From Antilocapra americana (taxonomy: Eukaryota; Chordata; Mammalia; Artiodactyla; Antilocapridae), in the NCBI GenBank assembly GCA_007570785.1, contig ML660774.1, positions 1,323,309 through 1,387,308 of the forward strand: a stretch of 64,000 nt of DNA, read 5' to 3'. The notes below the pieces were generated by a model. The model ran no database searches and was not told the DNA's origin. It worked only from the letters and a program-made list of their open reading frames with translations. Positions 11,062 through 21,740 of the stretch are shown here, piece by piece. Each line of letters begins with the position of its first letter. Within the stretch, counting starts at the first letter, position 1. The translations under genes and the position numbers were made by a program.

Positions 11062-12057
11062 ACAGCGTTGTGACTCAATCTGTGCCTGAGCTTTTCAGGA
11101 ATAAATAGATATTGTGAACCAAGAAAAGAATAAGAACAGTGGTGAAGTTGGCCAAGCTATAAGAGAATATTTTCCCTGTTGAACACCTGCTTCAATCTCA
11201 TAGGATGTTGGAGGCCGAGCTTTGGGGTCCTCAGACATCCATATTCAGATAATATGAAAAAGATACAGACGAAAGCTCCTGAAACTCAGATTTTCATCTC
11301 TTCCTGTTACAAAGTGCATCACCGATCTCTTATCTGCGCACCAGGCATGAAGGTTAATTGATGGCTGTTCTTCCTGAATTACATTTGGTCTGTTGGGGAA
11401 AACCCATATGTAACCAGTTTAGAAATAGAGTGGGTTTAAGTATAATGTCACAGATGGGCAGTGAAACTTTAATTCGTGCTTTTATGATCTCCCACTTGGA
11501 TTACAATCATTCTCTGCCTCCAAGTCTCCTCCAGGTGTCCCACCGGACAAAGACAAGAGAGCGTGTGCTAGTATGTGGCCCCGGAGGGTTTAATCATGCA
11601 GTCTGGTCGGTGTGTCCGTCTGCTTGGAGAGCTGGGTTCTGGCTGCCCGATAGGGCCCGATTGATGGCAGGAGGTCCTGGGAATGTGTTTCTGAAACACG
11701 GTGTGAATCCAAATGAGTTTCGGGTTCCCTATTGTCCAAGCCCAATTTTGCTCAACTGTGAAAACATGGGGTTTTCATTTCTTCAGAACTGCTAGTATAA
11801 ATCATGATGCCCCATAGCTTTTTCAAGCAGTTTGTGGACTATATTTTTCCCAGACAGATTCAGAATATCAGACCTGTCATCAAATTTAGGTCAAGGCTAA
11901 AGTGACTTGTTTAATTTGCTTTTTTTCTTTTCCCAACAGTACGGTATTCTTTCTGTGCCTTCCATGTAGATTTGCCATAATTTTTAAAAATTCCTTTAAG
12001 ATCTTAGCACTGTAATATTTACCATGTTTAAAACAAACACAGTTGAAATCTTGTTTG
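11062..12057. other. unassigned non-coding DNA
   Basis: Contains an open frame of 145 codons (11358-11795, plus) with no recognisable domain. A stretch near 11475-11540 vaguely recalls L2 wording. Neither is strong enough for a call. Confidence 0.4.
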
Positions 12058-12072
12058 AAAGTATGCTCACGT

Positions 12073-12361
12073 AGAACAAACTTATGGTTACCAGAGGGGA
12101 AGGGTTGGGGGAAGGGATAGTTTGTGATGGACGTGTACACACTGCTGTCTTTGAGATGGATAACCAATGAAGACCTACAGTAGAGTCAACTCTGCTCAAC
12201 AGTATATGACAACCTAAAGGGAAAAGAGAGTAGATCCATGTGTGTGTGCAATTGAGTCACTTTGCTGGATACCTGAAACTAACACAATATTGTTAATGAC
12301 TACACTCCAATCTAAAACAAATAAATTAATTAAACAATAAAAAAATTAAAAGTTAAAAAGC
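12073..12361 (+). mobile_element. L1 LINE 3' end, 5'-truncated
   Basis: 'acaaacttatggttaccaga', 'gacgtgtacacactgctgtc', 'attgagtcactttgctggat', 'acctgaaactaacacaatat', then an A-rich tail with AATAAA. The flanks at 12058-12072 and 12362-12376 match at 14 of 15 bases (AAAGTATGCTCACGT and AAAGTATGCTCATGT), the target duplication of an L1 insertion of about 290 bases. Confidence 0.9.
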
Positions 12362-12376
12362 AAAGTATGCTCATGT

Positions 12377-12817
12377 GTAGGCGTGGTCTGCTGTGCATGG
12401 TGACACCATCACCGTGACTCCTGTCAGGTCCTTGTTGATGACAGAGGAAAATCAAACTTTCTTTCTCTGTGATTCTATTGTATAGGGTATTTTATAAACA
12501 TATTTTGTCATTTTTCCCAGGTATTATTTTTTACCCTGATTTCCCAAGTCATCTTATTTGTGTCAACCTTAATTGAAAGTAAATCATTCAAATGCATTTC
12601 CAATTTTTTTTTTTTGCCATCTGAAAATGGAAATGGCCATAAGGGATTTTATTTCTGAATGAAATTGCATAATTAGGTTTCTTTACCTACTGACATTTCC
12701 CCATTTCTCTTAAACATATTTATTCTGCTATCTAGACACACATTTGTCATATGTATTGAAGTTGGTGTAATTACTCTCCTTTTTAACCTATTGGTCATAT
12801 TTTGATATGATAGCAGT
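12377..12817. other. unassigned AT-rich DNA
   Basis: No recognised element. A T-run lies at about 12605-12615. Confidence 0.5.
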
Positions 12818-12830
12818 TTTATGGGAATTA

Positions 12831-13031
12831 GGCTTCCCTGATAGCTCACTTGCTAAAGAATCCGCCTGCAATGCAGGAGACCCTGGTTCAATTTCTGGGT
12901 CGGGAAGATCCTCTGGAGAAAGGATAGGCTACCCACTCTAGTATTCTGGCCTGGAGAATTCCATGGACCATATGGTCCATGGGGTTGCAAGGAGTTGGAT
13001 ATTTCAATAAGTGACTTTCACTTTCACTTTC
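12831..13031 (+). mobile_element. Bov-tA SINE, palindrome-bearing subfamily
   Basis: 'ggcttccctgatagctcact' to the terminal 'ctttcactttcactttc' tail. In place of the usual segment between the two CCATGG motifs there is a perfect 22-bp palindrome (12961-12982). The flanks 12818-12831 (TTTATGGGAATTAG) and 13032-13044 (TTTATGGAATTAG) are the target duplication. Confidence 0.94.
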
Positions 13032-13088
13032 TTTATGGAATTAGATGCCAGGAGTACCTGCTTTAAGGAAGGGATATGCTATTAGTGA

Positions 13089-13358
13089 CTGCTGCTGCTA
13101 AGTCGCTTCAGTCATGTCCAACTCTGTGTGACCCCATAGACGGCAGCCCACCAGGCTCCCCCGTCCCTGGGATTCTCCAGGCAAGAACACTGGAGTGGGT
13201 TGCCATTTCCTTCTCCAGTGCATGAAAGTGAAAAGTGCAAGTGAAGTCGCTCAGTCGTGTCCAACTCTTAGCGACCCCATGGACTGCAGCCCACCAGGCT
13301 CCTCTGTTCATGAAATTTTCCAGGGAAGAGTACTGGAGTGGGGTGCCATTACCTTCTC
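13089..13358 (-). mobile_element. BOV-A2 SINE (two A units)
   Basis: Reverse complement of BOV-A2. It has two tandem A-unit copies joined by the linker 'catgaaagtgaaaagtgcaa', with the GCT-repeat tail at the left. The flanks 13077-13088 (TGCTATTAGTGA) and 13359-13370 (TGCTGTTAGTGA) give an 11-of-12 target duplication. It lies only 57 bases from an opposite-strand Bov-tA. Confidence 0.95.
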
Positions 13359-13469
13359 TGCTGTTAGTGAGTAGCTACCTTGATTTGATTCTTCCTGAGC
13401 ATGGCATATTCCTCAGTGCTTTCATTATAGACAGAGGCATTGAGAAACACAAATAAGATTTGATAGTGA

Positions 13470-13625
13470 AAAAGCTGATATTCACAGACAAACCACTTTT
13501 CCTTTTGAGCTTCTTTTCTCATCAAAGGGATAGTTATAGTTCACACCTCACACGGCTTTTGTAAGGCGTGAAAGAAATATGCAAGCACTTCAAAACGTAT
13601 AAGACTATTTGCAAATATTAGTTAT
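13470..13625 (+). repeat. MIR SINE, 3' half
   Basis: 'cttcttttctcatcaaaggg', 'cacacggcttttgtaaggcg', then 'atgcaagcacttcaaaacgt' follow the central and 3' MIR order. Diverged. Confidence 0.5.
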
Positions 13626-14631
13626 TTTTAATATTGCTCTAGTGGAGGAAAGCTTTTATGGACAAGAAGCAAAGTATTTAGCAGCTAAATTCAGTATTTA
13701 ATTTTGAAGCACAGAATGTCTTCTATTAACAGCTAAACCTCTCCCTTCTGCTTTTTTGCTGTATATTGTCTACCTCTTTGGGTTATTTTTTTACTAGTAT
13801 AAAACAATGCATATGTATTATGCATTTGTCTTTTAGTTAATCTATGTTATATTTTAGTAAAAATCAGATAATAAACAAAGGTTTTGAATATGTGTAAAAA
13901 TATAGCAGTAAGTATGGAAAGTGAATATATACTCTAATAAGGCCCTTTTGAAATATTTCACTCTGTTTAACTTCACAATAATAAAAATAGTTGTGTTTTC
14001 AGTCACAAAATATACTGATAATTATGTTGGCATTAACACACACTCCATTTCTATATTTTTAACACATACTCCATTTCTATATTTTTCTCCAGTGTTTCTT
14101 TAGTGTTAACTAAATGTTGGATTGTTCTTTTTCAGTTCATTAAAGAACCATTTCTGAACTTATCTCTCAGCTTTTCCTGGTAAGGGGAACTTGAAGTTCA
14201 AATGCCAGTGTGTGCAAATAGTACCAAGTGGATGGGAAATCTGATCTCATTCTACTCTTGGTCCTCTCATCCCTCCTCTGTTTTGTGAAATTGCCCTCTT
14301 TTCTCTGAGACAGGAAGAATTCATATCTGCAGCTTTTCTTAGGGAATCACAATGAGCTCCTTTAATTTCTGTGGACCAAGTCCCTTTTCAGTTACCATAG
14401 AGACCCAGATCCAAATAATAGGCCATCTTTTCAACTGTTTTAAGCTCATAGGCTTCTTGGCTTCGTGTTTCATTGTGTTTTCTCCCTGAACTAATCACCA
14501 CTGAATTTTTTCTTCCTTCTTTTGTATTCCATTTTAGCCAAACTTACATATATTAATTCTTTTAAAAAGAAATACTTATCAGTGGGGAGACTTGTCTCAA
14601 AAATGAACAAGTAATTTATGCATGTCCGTGT
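13626..14631. other. unassigned AT-rich DNA
   Basis: No repeat family recognised apart from a short tandem duplication at 14035-14086. Short frames such as 13921-14103 have no domain. Confidence 0.5.
14035..14086. repeat. 26-bp tandem duplication
   Basis: Two adjacent 26-base units (14035-14060 and 14061-14086) differ at one position. Each has the form AACACAYACTCCATTTC followed by TATATTTTT. A recent local duplication, with no function visible. Confidence 0.9.
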
Positions 14632-14643
14632 AATGCTCAGTCT

Positions 14644-14851
14644 CAGGCATGCTTAGTCACTCAGTCATGTCTGACTCTGTGACCCAAGGACTGTAGCCCA
14701 TCATGCTCCTCTGTCCATGGGATTCTCCAGGCAAGCATACTGGAGTGCATTGCCGTTTCCTTCTCCAGGGATCTTCCCGAACCAGGGATTGAACCTGGGT
14801 CTCCTGCATTGCAGGCAGATTCTTTACCATGTGAGCCAGCGGGAAAGCCCC
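14644..14851 (-). mobile_element. Bov-tA SINE
   Basis: Reverse complement of a nearly full Bov-tA: 'ttagtcactcagtcatgtct' to 'gtgagccagcgggaaagccc'. The flanks AATGCTCAGTCT (14632-14643) and AGTGCTCACTCT (14852-14863) form an imperfect target duplication. Confidence 0.94.
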
Positions 14852-14863
14852 AGTGCTCACTCT

Positions 14864-15207
14864 ACTTGTCAGTAATCCTGTGTATTAACTACAAAACAAT
14901 CTCATAAGGCTTCATCAAAGACCAGTTCACTTAGCTTTAAATGTGAACGCAGGAGGTATGATAATGCAGGACCACTAACAGCACAGTAAGGTCTCCCAGT
15001 GCCCAGGTGAGCATCCAGTGTCTCCACACCGCTTCCAGTGTTCGTAAATAGTTAGTCACTGACCAGCTGATAAACCTTTACTTCCAACTGGTACAAGATG
15101 AAAGTAAAGAGAAACTTCTAGAAGAAGGCATCTATGCAAATGCATGATTGGACTTCCTTTTACAGACTGGGTTGAAATAATTACAGGGAATATAATTAGC
15201 AGTAAAT
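14864..15207. other. unassigned non-coding DNA
   Basis: No repeat, RNA gene or exon recognised. Confidence 0.5.
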
Positions 15208-15218
15208 GTAGCTCTGGG

Positions 15219-15325
15219 ATTGGAGTAGGAAATGGCAGCCCACTCCAGTGTTCTTGCCTGGAGATTCCCAGGGACAGAGGAGCCACAGAGTCGGACACGA
15301 CTGACGTGACTTAGCAGCAGCAGCG
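15219..15325 (+). mobile_element. short monomeric Bov-A SINE with AGC tail
   Basis: A single A unit, 'ggagtaggaaatggcagccc' to 'agtcggacacgactgacgtg', ends in (AGC)n. The stretch between 'gaggagcc' and 'acagagtcgg' is deleted. An exact 11-bp target duplication (GTAGCTCTGGG) at 15208-15218 and 15326-15336 shows that this short form is a complete insertion and not an eroded piece. Confidence 0.93.
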
Positions 15326-15424
15326 GTAGCTCTGGGGCGTGTCATTTCACACAGGATGAATTCTCTGTGCAACCCTACTGGGGTCCCATCCCCTAAGTCC
15401 ATATTTTCCGACCAACATCTTCTG

Positions 15425-15506
15425 AACATATGCTATGTGATTGGTAGTTTGGCAGAAGCTGGACATACGCATAGAATTCTTGGCTTGAGGAACTCATGAA
15501 CTAGTT
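15425..15506 (-). repeat. L2 3'-end fragment
   Basis: 'catatgctatgtgattggta' and 'gcttgaggaactcatgaact' correspond to the reverse complement of the L2 terminal region. Short and diverged. Confidence 0.45.
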
Positions 15507-15604
15507 ATTTGACTAGAATATTTCAGTTGCAAGGATTTTATTTGGGGGGAGGTTTCTGTTTAAATAGTGACAAAAGTGACAAGCATTCACTGTCTTGTAG
15601 AGGT

Positions 15605-15800
15605 GGCAGATCATCATAGTTAAAATGTGGACTCTAAATGTTGCCTTTTGAAATGCCAAATGGTGGAAAGGTGCATTTAATCTCTCTGATGTTTGTTTCT
15701 TCATCTACAAATAAATAAATAACAACAGAATCTAACTTATATGATCCTTGTAAAGCTTAAGTGAGTTAGTATTCACACAGTACTTAGAATAATGCCTGGA
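15605..15800 (+). repeat. MIR SINE
   Basis: 'aatctctctgatgtttgttt', 'cttcatctacaaataaataa', 'gatccttgtaaagcttaagt' and 'agtacttagaataatgcctg' follow the 3' two thirds of MIR. Confidence 0.6.
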
Positions 15801-17228
15801 TTCAAATCATTCAAAACATAATGGCTTCTTTGTCCTCAAGGCCCCAAAAGGATGATTCATAGGGTATTTTTACCCTTATGAGAAACTACATTTTGTTTTA
15901 AATCATTCACTTAGGATTAAACCGTGAAGACGAATAACAAAGTGATGGTAAGAAAATTGCTTGTTGAATTCAATATGGATAATCAACCAGTACCACTCAA
16001 GGCAAAAGAGAGAAATAATGTTCTAAAACAAGAGGAGCTGCAATTTTATTTGGTCCTGAAGTATACAGGTATATTGTCACCCAAATCATGTCCATCAAAC
16101 ATACATCATTGAAATTCTGTTGCCAATTAGCTCAAGTTGTGTGGACTTAGAAAATTCTCCTTGAACCACAGGCTTCATGTGAACTCTTGCTGAAGTGCAT
16201 TTGGAAGAGACAATTTTTTCTTTACGGCTGTGTTTCAATTAGAATTCCTGTGCTTATATTGCATCTGACCTCTTTGAAAACCTTAATTTAAATGAGGAGC
16301 AAAGAATTCAATATTCTCTTGCAAGGTCCATTCTAGCTGCAGCATTCTCCAATTTTGTGTTTCCAAAAGGTGCAGAGTTGCTCTGAATTGTGATTAGTGA
16401 CAATGAACTCTTGTTCTCCCAGAATGTGGATGGTAAGGCACAATCTCCTGAAATCCTTGTAACAACAAAATTATGCTTCTATACTTTTTTTCTGATGAAC
16501 AAGAGAGAGTAGAGAAACTCAGTCATGAGAGATTTCTTGATTAAATTAATGTTTTAAGCCTATACCGAAAGAAATTTGAAAGAAATAATTATTGGAAGAA
16601 ATAATTATTTCTCTGGTCTCTGATCAGACCATCTGCATACCCTCAGCTTTTCATCCTAGTTTTCCCTATTAGTTCTGAACCCTTCTTGATTAATGATTCT
16701 GTTTTTCAACTTCATCTTCAATTCCTCCCTCCCCACTAGCCTCTTTCCTTTGTCTATAAGACAGAGTAGAACTTTTCCTTTGGTCATGCTGTTTCCTTGG
16801 GGAACTAACTTCTGATGTGCCTTTTAAATAAATAAAAATTTTGGAAAGAGAACATTTTTCTAGCCTCAAATATTCAACTTCTGCTACAGCCTCTCCTTTG
16901 TTAAACCTCAGCAATCTGCTTTCCACTGTGAGTCCATGACAACATGCTGGAAGGTCACATGCAGTTCTATAATGACATAAACAATGGTTCTTTTCCAGTT
17001 GTCATCCTTCTTGATAAGCCCTTGACATCGAAATCAATGCTGCTTATCCCTTTTGAAGAAAACTGTTACCCTAGCTTTCCTGACACAGAATTTGATAGTC
17101 TTCCTATCTCTGACTGCTTTATCTGTGACTATTAATTTTCCCCCTTCTGTTATTCTTAAAATTCTACCCTGAGCCATCTTTTCTAGTTTTGATGCCTTCT
17201 CTTGGACCTTCTCGCCACTCTCCTACTT
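15801..17228. other. unassigned; possible old L2 at 16900-17225
   Basis: Mostly AT-rich with no clear family. The part 16900-17225 has a C/T-rich sense resembling internal L2 sequence ('ctttcctgacacagaatttg', 'cttcctatctctgactgctt'), too diverged for a firm call. A 14-bp palindrome lies at 16598-16611. Confidence 0.35.
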
Positions 17229-17406
17229 TAATCATTTCAGGTTGAAGGCAAGAGGAGAAGAGGGTAACGGGGGATGAGATGGTTGGATGGCATCACTGAC
17301 ACAATGGACATGAATTTGAGCAAACTGGGAGACAGTAGAGAACAGAGGAGTCTGGCATGATACAGTCCATGGGGTAAAGTGTCAGATGTGACTTAGTGAC
17401 TGAACA
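17229..17406 (+). mobile_element. BovB 3'-tail fragment
   Basis: 'ttgaaggcaagaggagaaga', 'gatgagatggttggatggca', 'gacatgaatttgagcaaact', then the shared BovB/SINE end 'gtgacttagtgactgaac'. 5'-truncated. No convincing target duplication seen. Confidence 0.85.
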
Positions 17407-19145
17407 AATCTCTCTCCTGAATTCTACACCTTATGCTTTTGTTTTAGAGAATTTTTTCATTAAAAATATCTTTATATTATTACTCACTTTTATTCCTTCC
17501 ACCACTAGATCAAATTTATGAATTGTTTATACAAATATTCTTATACTTATCAAATTAATATTTCCAAATGTTTATCCACTTTTGGTTTCTTTTTGCCTGT
17601 GTATCTTATATTTTTACTTGTATATTATAGATAAAAGTATCCTTTTTCTAAAGTAGAATAATAATTAAAGGGTGCCTTACTTTCAAATAAAAAATATCTT
17701 TATATCTTGATTACTTATTTCAGCAAATTGTCTAAAAGAGGAGATGGTAATAGAAAGTCAGTACTATTATGAAGCCACTTGCTTGTCTATACTTGAGTAC
17801 TCCACCAAATGGGCTGTTTAAAAGTGGAAATAAATCCTAAGCTCTTATGGCATCAAGAAAACTGAAGTTTTGAGTTAAGCTTGCACCATCAAAGTGGCTA
17901 TTGGAGGAAGCTGATGCCTTGGCCACCACCAGGAAGCTGCCACTTCCTTCCGGCTTCAAAACCAAGTCATGTCTGCCCAAATCAGGGAGTTGTCCAGTAG
18001 GACACGCGTTTGTTGACTCCACCTGATATGTAAATGAATCAAGGTTCATTCCCTATGGGTAACTCGGCTCTTCCTGGTCATGGCAGAATTTGGGAGGCAA
18101 CCCAGAGGATCCTCAGTTTTCCAGAGAGTTGCTTTTTATCTTCCCAATAGAGCATTTGCTCTATTTCCCCTTTACCTGTGTGAATCACCCTAGTAAATGC
18201 AGAAACTCCTCCTTTCTTCTTGGTGAGCCTAGTGACATGTGGACCCTCAAGTGGCTGGACCTCACCTGCTAGTGCAGTGGGACCATTTTCATCTTCTCCA
18301 CTGAGAGCATCCATCCTTGGGTCCCATTTAAGGTACTGTGCAGGGTAACCTGCTGTAATGAAGAAAGCCCCAAACAGAGTGGCCCAACAAGATGATTATT
18401 TCCCCCTCAAACGAGTTCAGAGTAGGCCAATGATTTTAGGCATAGAAGTATGTTTGCTTAATAAGATTATCAGTCTTGTTCTGTCTTGTTGCTCTCTAAT
18501 ACCTCAGGGTCTCATCTGCATAGTCAACACTGGCTCATCTGCATCACACATGTGGATTCTAGCCCACACACACATGTGGGAACAAAGAAAGGGAAGTTCT
18601 AGCAGTTTCCTCATTAAAGGATTTGACCTTGAAGTTGCATGTATCCTTTTGCTTGCCTCCCATGAGCTATAACTATGGCACAGAACTATATAGAAGCAGT
18701 GGAAAGCTGGAGCTTGTTTAACTAGGAAGACATTCGCTGAACAAATATTCAGGGTGTTCTCTTATTAACATGCAAAAGGAGATCATTGGTTGTGGGAAAG
18801 TTATCAGTCTATGCTATGGTACTAAAACCTCTAAAAACCAAGATACCAAAGTTTCAGGGATGGGAGGCAAAAATATGAGAGGGCCACTATGTGTAACAGT
18901 GAGAGATGCTATTTTCCTCTTCAGCACCTGACATCAAATATCAGATGACGAGTTGAGGCATATATCACATCCTGAAGGACGGTTCCCCAGCCACCCCAAA
19001 ACCGGTGCCCCTGGAAGGATGACTCTTTTCTACTGTCCATTACGGCTCCCCTGGTGGTCCTGAAATGCTGTGTCAGTCTGCATGGTTGTAATGCATTGCT
19101 TTAGGAAGCCAAGGTCCAAGGTTTTCTTTCCCTTCTCCTGGCAGT
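17407..19145. other. unassigned non-coding DNA
   Basis: AT-rich up to about 17750, then mixed. A frame of 104 codons (18358-18672) shows no domain. No RNA gene. A short CA repeat lies near 18566-18575. Confidence 0.5.
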
Positions 19146-19373
19146 GCGCATGTATGCATGCTAAGTCACTTCAGTCCTGTCCGGCTCTTTGGGATGCTGT
19201 GAACTGTCGCCTGCCAGGCTCCTCCGTCCATGGGACTCTCCAGGCAAGAACACTGGAGTAGGTTGCCATGCCTTCCTCCAGGGGATCTTCCCAACCCAGG
19301 GATCCATCCGTGTCTCTTAGGGCTCCTACATTGGCAGGCGGGCTCTTTACCACTAGCGCCACCTGGGAAGCCC
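19146..19373 (-). mobile_element. Bov-tA SINE, longer variant
   Basis: Reverse complement of the Bov-tA form whose start reads 'ggcttcccaggtggcgctag'. The right end here is 'accactagcgccacctggga'. Full length, target duplication not clear. Confidence 0.92.
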
Positions 19374-19839
19374 ATCTGACATTGTACTTCTCATAAGATT
19401 CTTTGCAGGACAGGAGACAGTAGAGTATATGTGTAGAGATGGTGAGAATTTTTCTGCTCAAGCTGGCTTACTCTTATCCACAGATAATAGCACTTTTCAA
19501 GAGTAGAGGTAAAACTTCATCTCACTAATGTATTTCTTGGTGTTTGATAAAGGGACTCTTAGAGGGCAGAGTTAATGGATGGCTAAGTGGCCACTCATTA
19601 AAAAATCTAGCAGAATTATTAATATTTATTCTCCCTATTCCTGTTATTCTTTTTACGTTACTCAGAAAAAAAGTGCTGGCCTCTTAAGTTCACCCTCCGG
19701 GGCCATGACTGAGTCCAAGTTTCAACCAGCTGATCAAGTAGACAATCAGAACCTCAGCAGGTGCTTGATGACCTAAGCCAATCCCGAGATTTGGTTTCTC
19801 TTTCTCTGATTTAAAACCCTCAGAATTTTCAAGAGTGTG
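19374..19839. other. unassigned non-coding DNA
   Basis: No recognised element. Confidence 0.5.
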
Positions 19840-20035
19840 TGTTTCCCAGCCAGAGTGTCTGGTTTCGAATTCTGGTTTTAGACTGACCAGCTGTGTGATC
19901 TTGGATAAGCTGCTCACCTCCACATACCTTGGTTTCCTTATTTGTAAAGGAGATACAGTATGTGCTCATGGGTTAATTGTGAATGCAGTTAGAGGTTGTA
20001 TATATACAGCATTGAACATAGGAGAGTATTCCTAG
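19840..20035 (+). repeat. MIR SINE
   Basis: One of the better preserved MIRs here: 'ggtttcgaattctggtttta', 'gaccagctgtgtgatcttgg', 'ataccttggtttccttattt', 'gtaaaggagatacagtatg' in consensus order. Confidence 0.75.
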
Positions 20036-21611
20036 TTTGCCAGTAAAAGTCCCTTCTCTTTTTGCTATAATCTTTACTTCTACTCATTATTTCACACCAA
20101 CCATGTGTTCCATTTTTATGAAGCTGGACTAAATCCTGTTTCTTGACAAGTCCCTCACTTCTGTATTTGATATCTTTTTCTGACAAGTCCTTTCATGGAA
20201 CTCTGCTTATTGGATTTCACATACTTGTGATGCTCACATAGGGTGCCGCTGCCACTGTGAAATCTTTCTTGCTATTTTTCTGTCTGAGGGTAAGCTTTCC
20301 TCGAAAACATCTTCACTGTGGGTCAGTTTTTGTTTTTTTTTCTTCTAGGACACCTCATTAATTAACTGATTAGATACGTCTTAAGTGATACCCCTGTTTC
20401 AGGAGACTTTTTCACTCTATGAGAGGAACTTGCAAATTTTTAGGAGAAACAGACATATAAATAATTCCAATGTAGTGGTTGGTTGGACATTAGCAAGAAA
20501 AGAGTCATGGTTCGAGTTACCTAAGCATTCAGAAGACAGGTTACTTAGCTCCAAACTGGGAAGCAGTGACGGCTTCCTGGAGGAATGGAGGGCTTCCTGG
20601 AGGAAGCAATGCCAAAATTCAGTTGGAAAAAAAAGTTATAAAAACTGTTACAAAGTTCACATGGGGCTGCAATGTGGAAATACCAGAAAGGCAGACCACT
20701 GAAAATGTACCATCCCAAAGGATCATGTATGAGAGTAAGGAGTTAGGACTTATTTTTCAGTGCCATTGAAGGCTTTTCAGCAGATTTCAAATTTAGAGAA
20801 TTCATCTTAGCAGTAGTATGGAGGTGGGGCCAAAGAAGAGCAGTTAAATTGTATTGCCATCATCTAGGTGAGAGACAAGAAGGGCAGGAAGAGTAGGACC
20901 ACATGGAAAAGATGGAATAACTTGAAAGTTAGAAAAATTAGAAGGATTTTATCATCAGCTAATTCTGGGAGATGAGGAAGTGGAAGGAGGTAACACATAT
21001 ATCTTTTAGGTTTTAACAGGGATAACAGGGAGGTTGGTGATGCTAAATTATATCACCTAAATCGGAAACTCACATAATGTGGAGGACAAAGGAGCAGTAT
21101 GTCTACCTGGGGCATATTGTGGATGCTTGCCTCACTTTTTCAGATCTGCTGATTCGCAGAGATATCCCTCTCTGGGGTAGAAACTTGAACATGAAAGACA
21201 AAGGAGACTAAATCTTTGTATAATCATGTCCCACAAAGTCTTCGTCTGTACGCCTACCAGTGATTCACATCATCTGATTTACTGTTGATGGAGAAAATTG
21301 CTAAGGTAGAAAAAAGTCCACAGTCTCAAACCCAGAGAGGAAAGGGAATAAAAGGAAAAAGAAAGAATGAATGAAAAGAAAAGGAAAATAAAACATCCAT
21401 GTGGCAACTGACTGTATTTGAATGTAGAATTTGATAAGAAATTGAAGCTGGTAAATCCGATCACAGATGAGCAGATACCTAACTAGATAATGAAAAATCT
21501 CTTTTCATTTAAAATCCACTAATCTCTACTCGAATCCTCTTTTTTGTTTTAAGTATTTATGTAAATATTTGGTACAGTAAATGTTCTAAATGGAAACATT
21601 AGAGGCAGGGT
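20036..21611. other. unassigned non-coding DNA
   Basis: Repeat-poor. A 15-base direct repeat GGCTTCCTGGAGGAA occurs at 20571-20585 and 20591-20605. A purine-rich tract lies at about 21330-21395. No gene recognised. Confidence 0.5.
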
Positions 21612-21740
21612 GAAGACAGGAGATGTACTGGACTGGGAACACAGAAAGCTGGGTCCCGGCTCTATCTTATCCTAAACTTGGCTGGATAAGAGATGGGGGC
21701 TCTTTAATCTCTTCAGAAAAGTTATCCTCTTGCTGAAATC
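21612..21740 (+). repeat. MIR SINE, 5' part
   Basis: 'actggactgggaacacagaa', 'agctgggtcccggctctatc' and a decayed 'tttaatctcttcagaaaag' follow the 5' half of MIR. Confidence 0.5.

Noticed and set aside
11020..11066. Strong-looking splice acceptor (pyrimidine tract followed by ACAG)
   Set aside because: It is a microsatellite with a chance ACAG; no exon-like downstream frame or donor was found.
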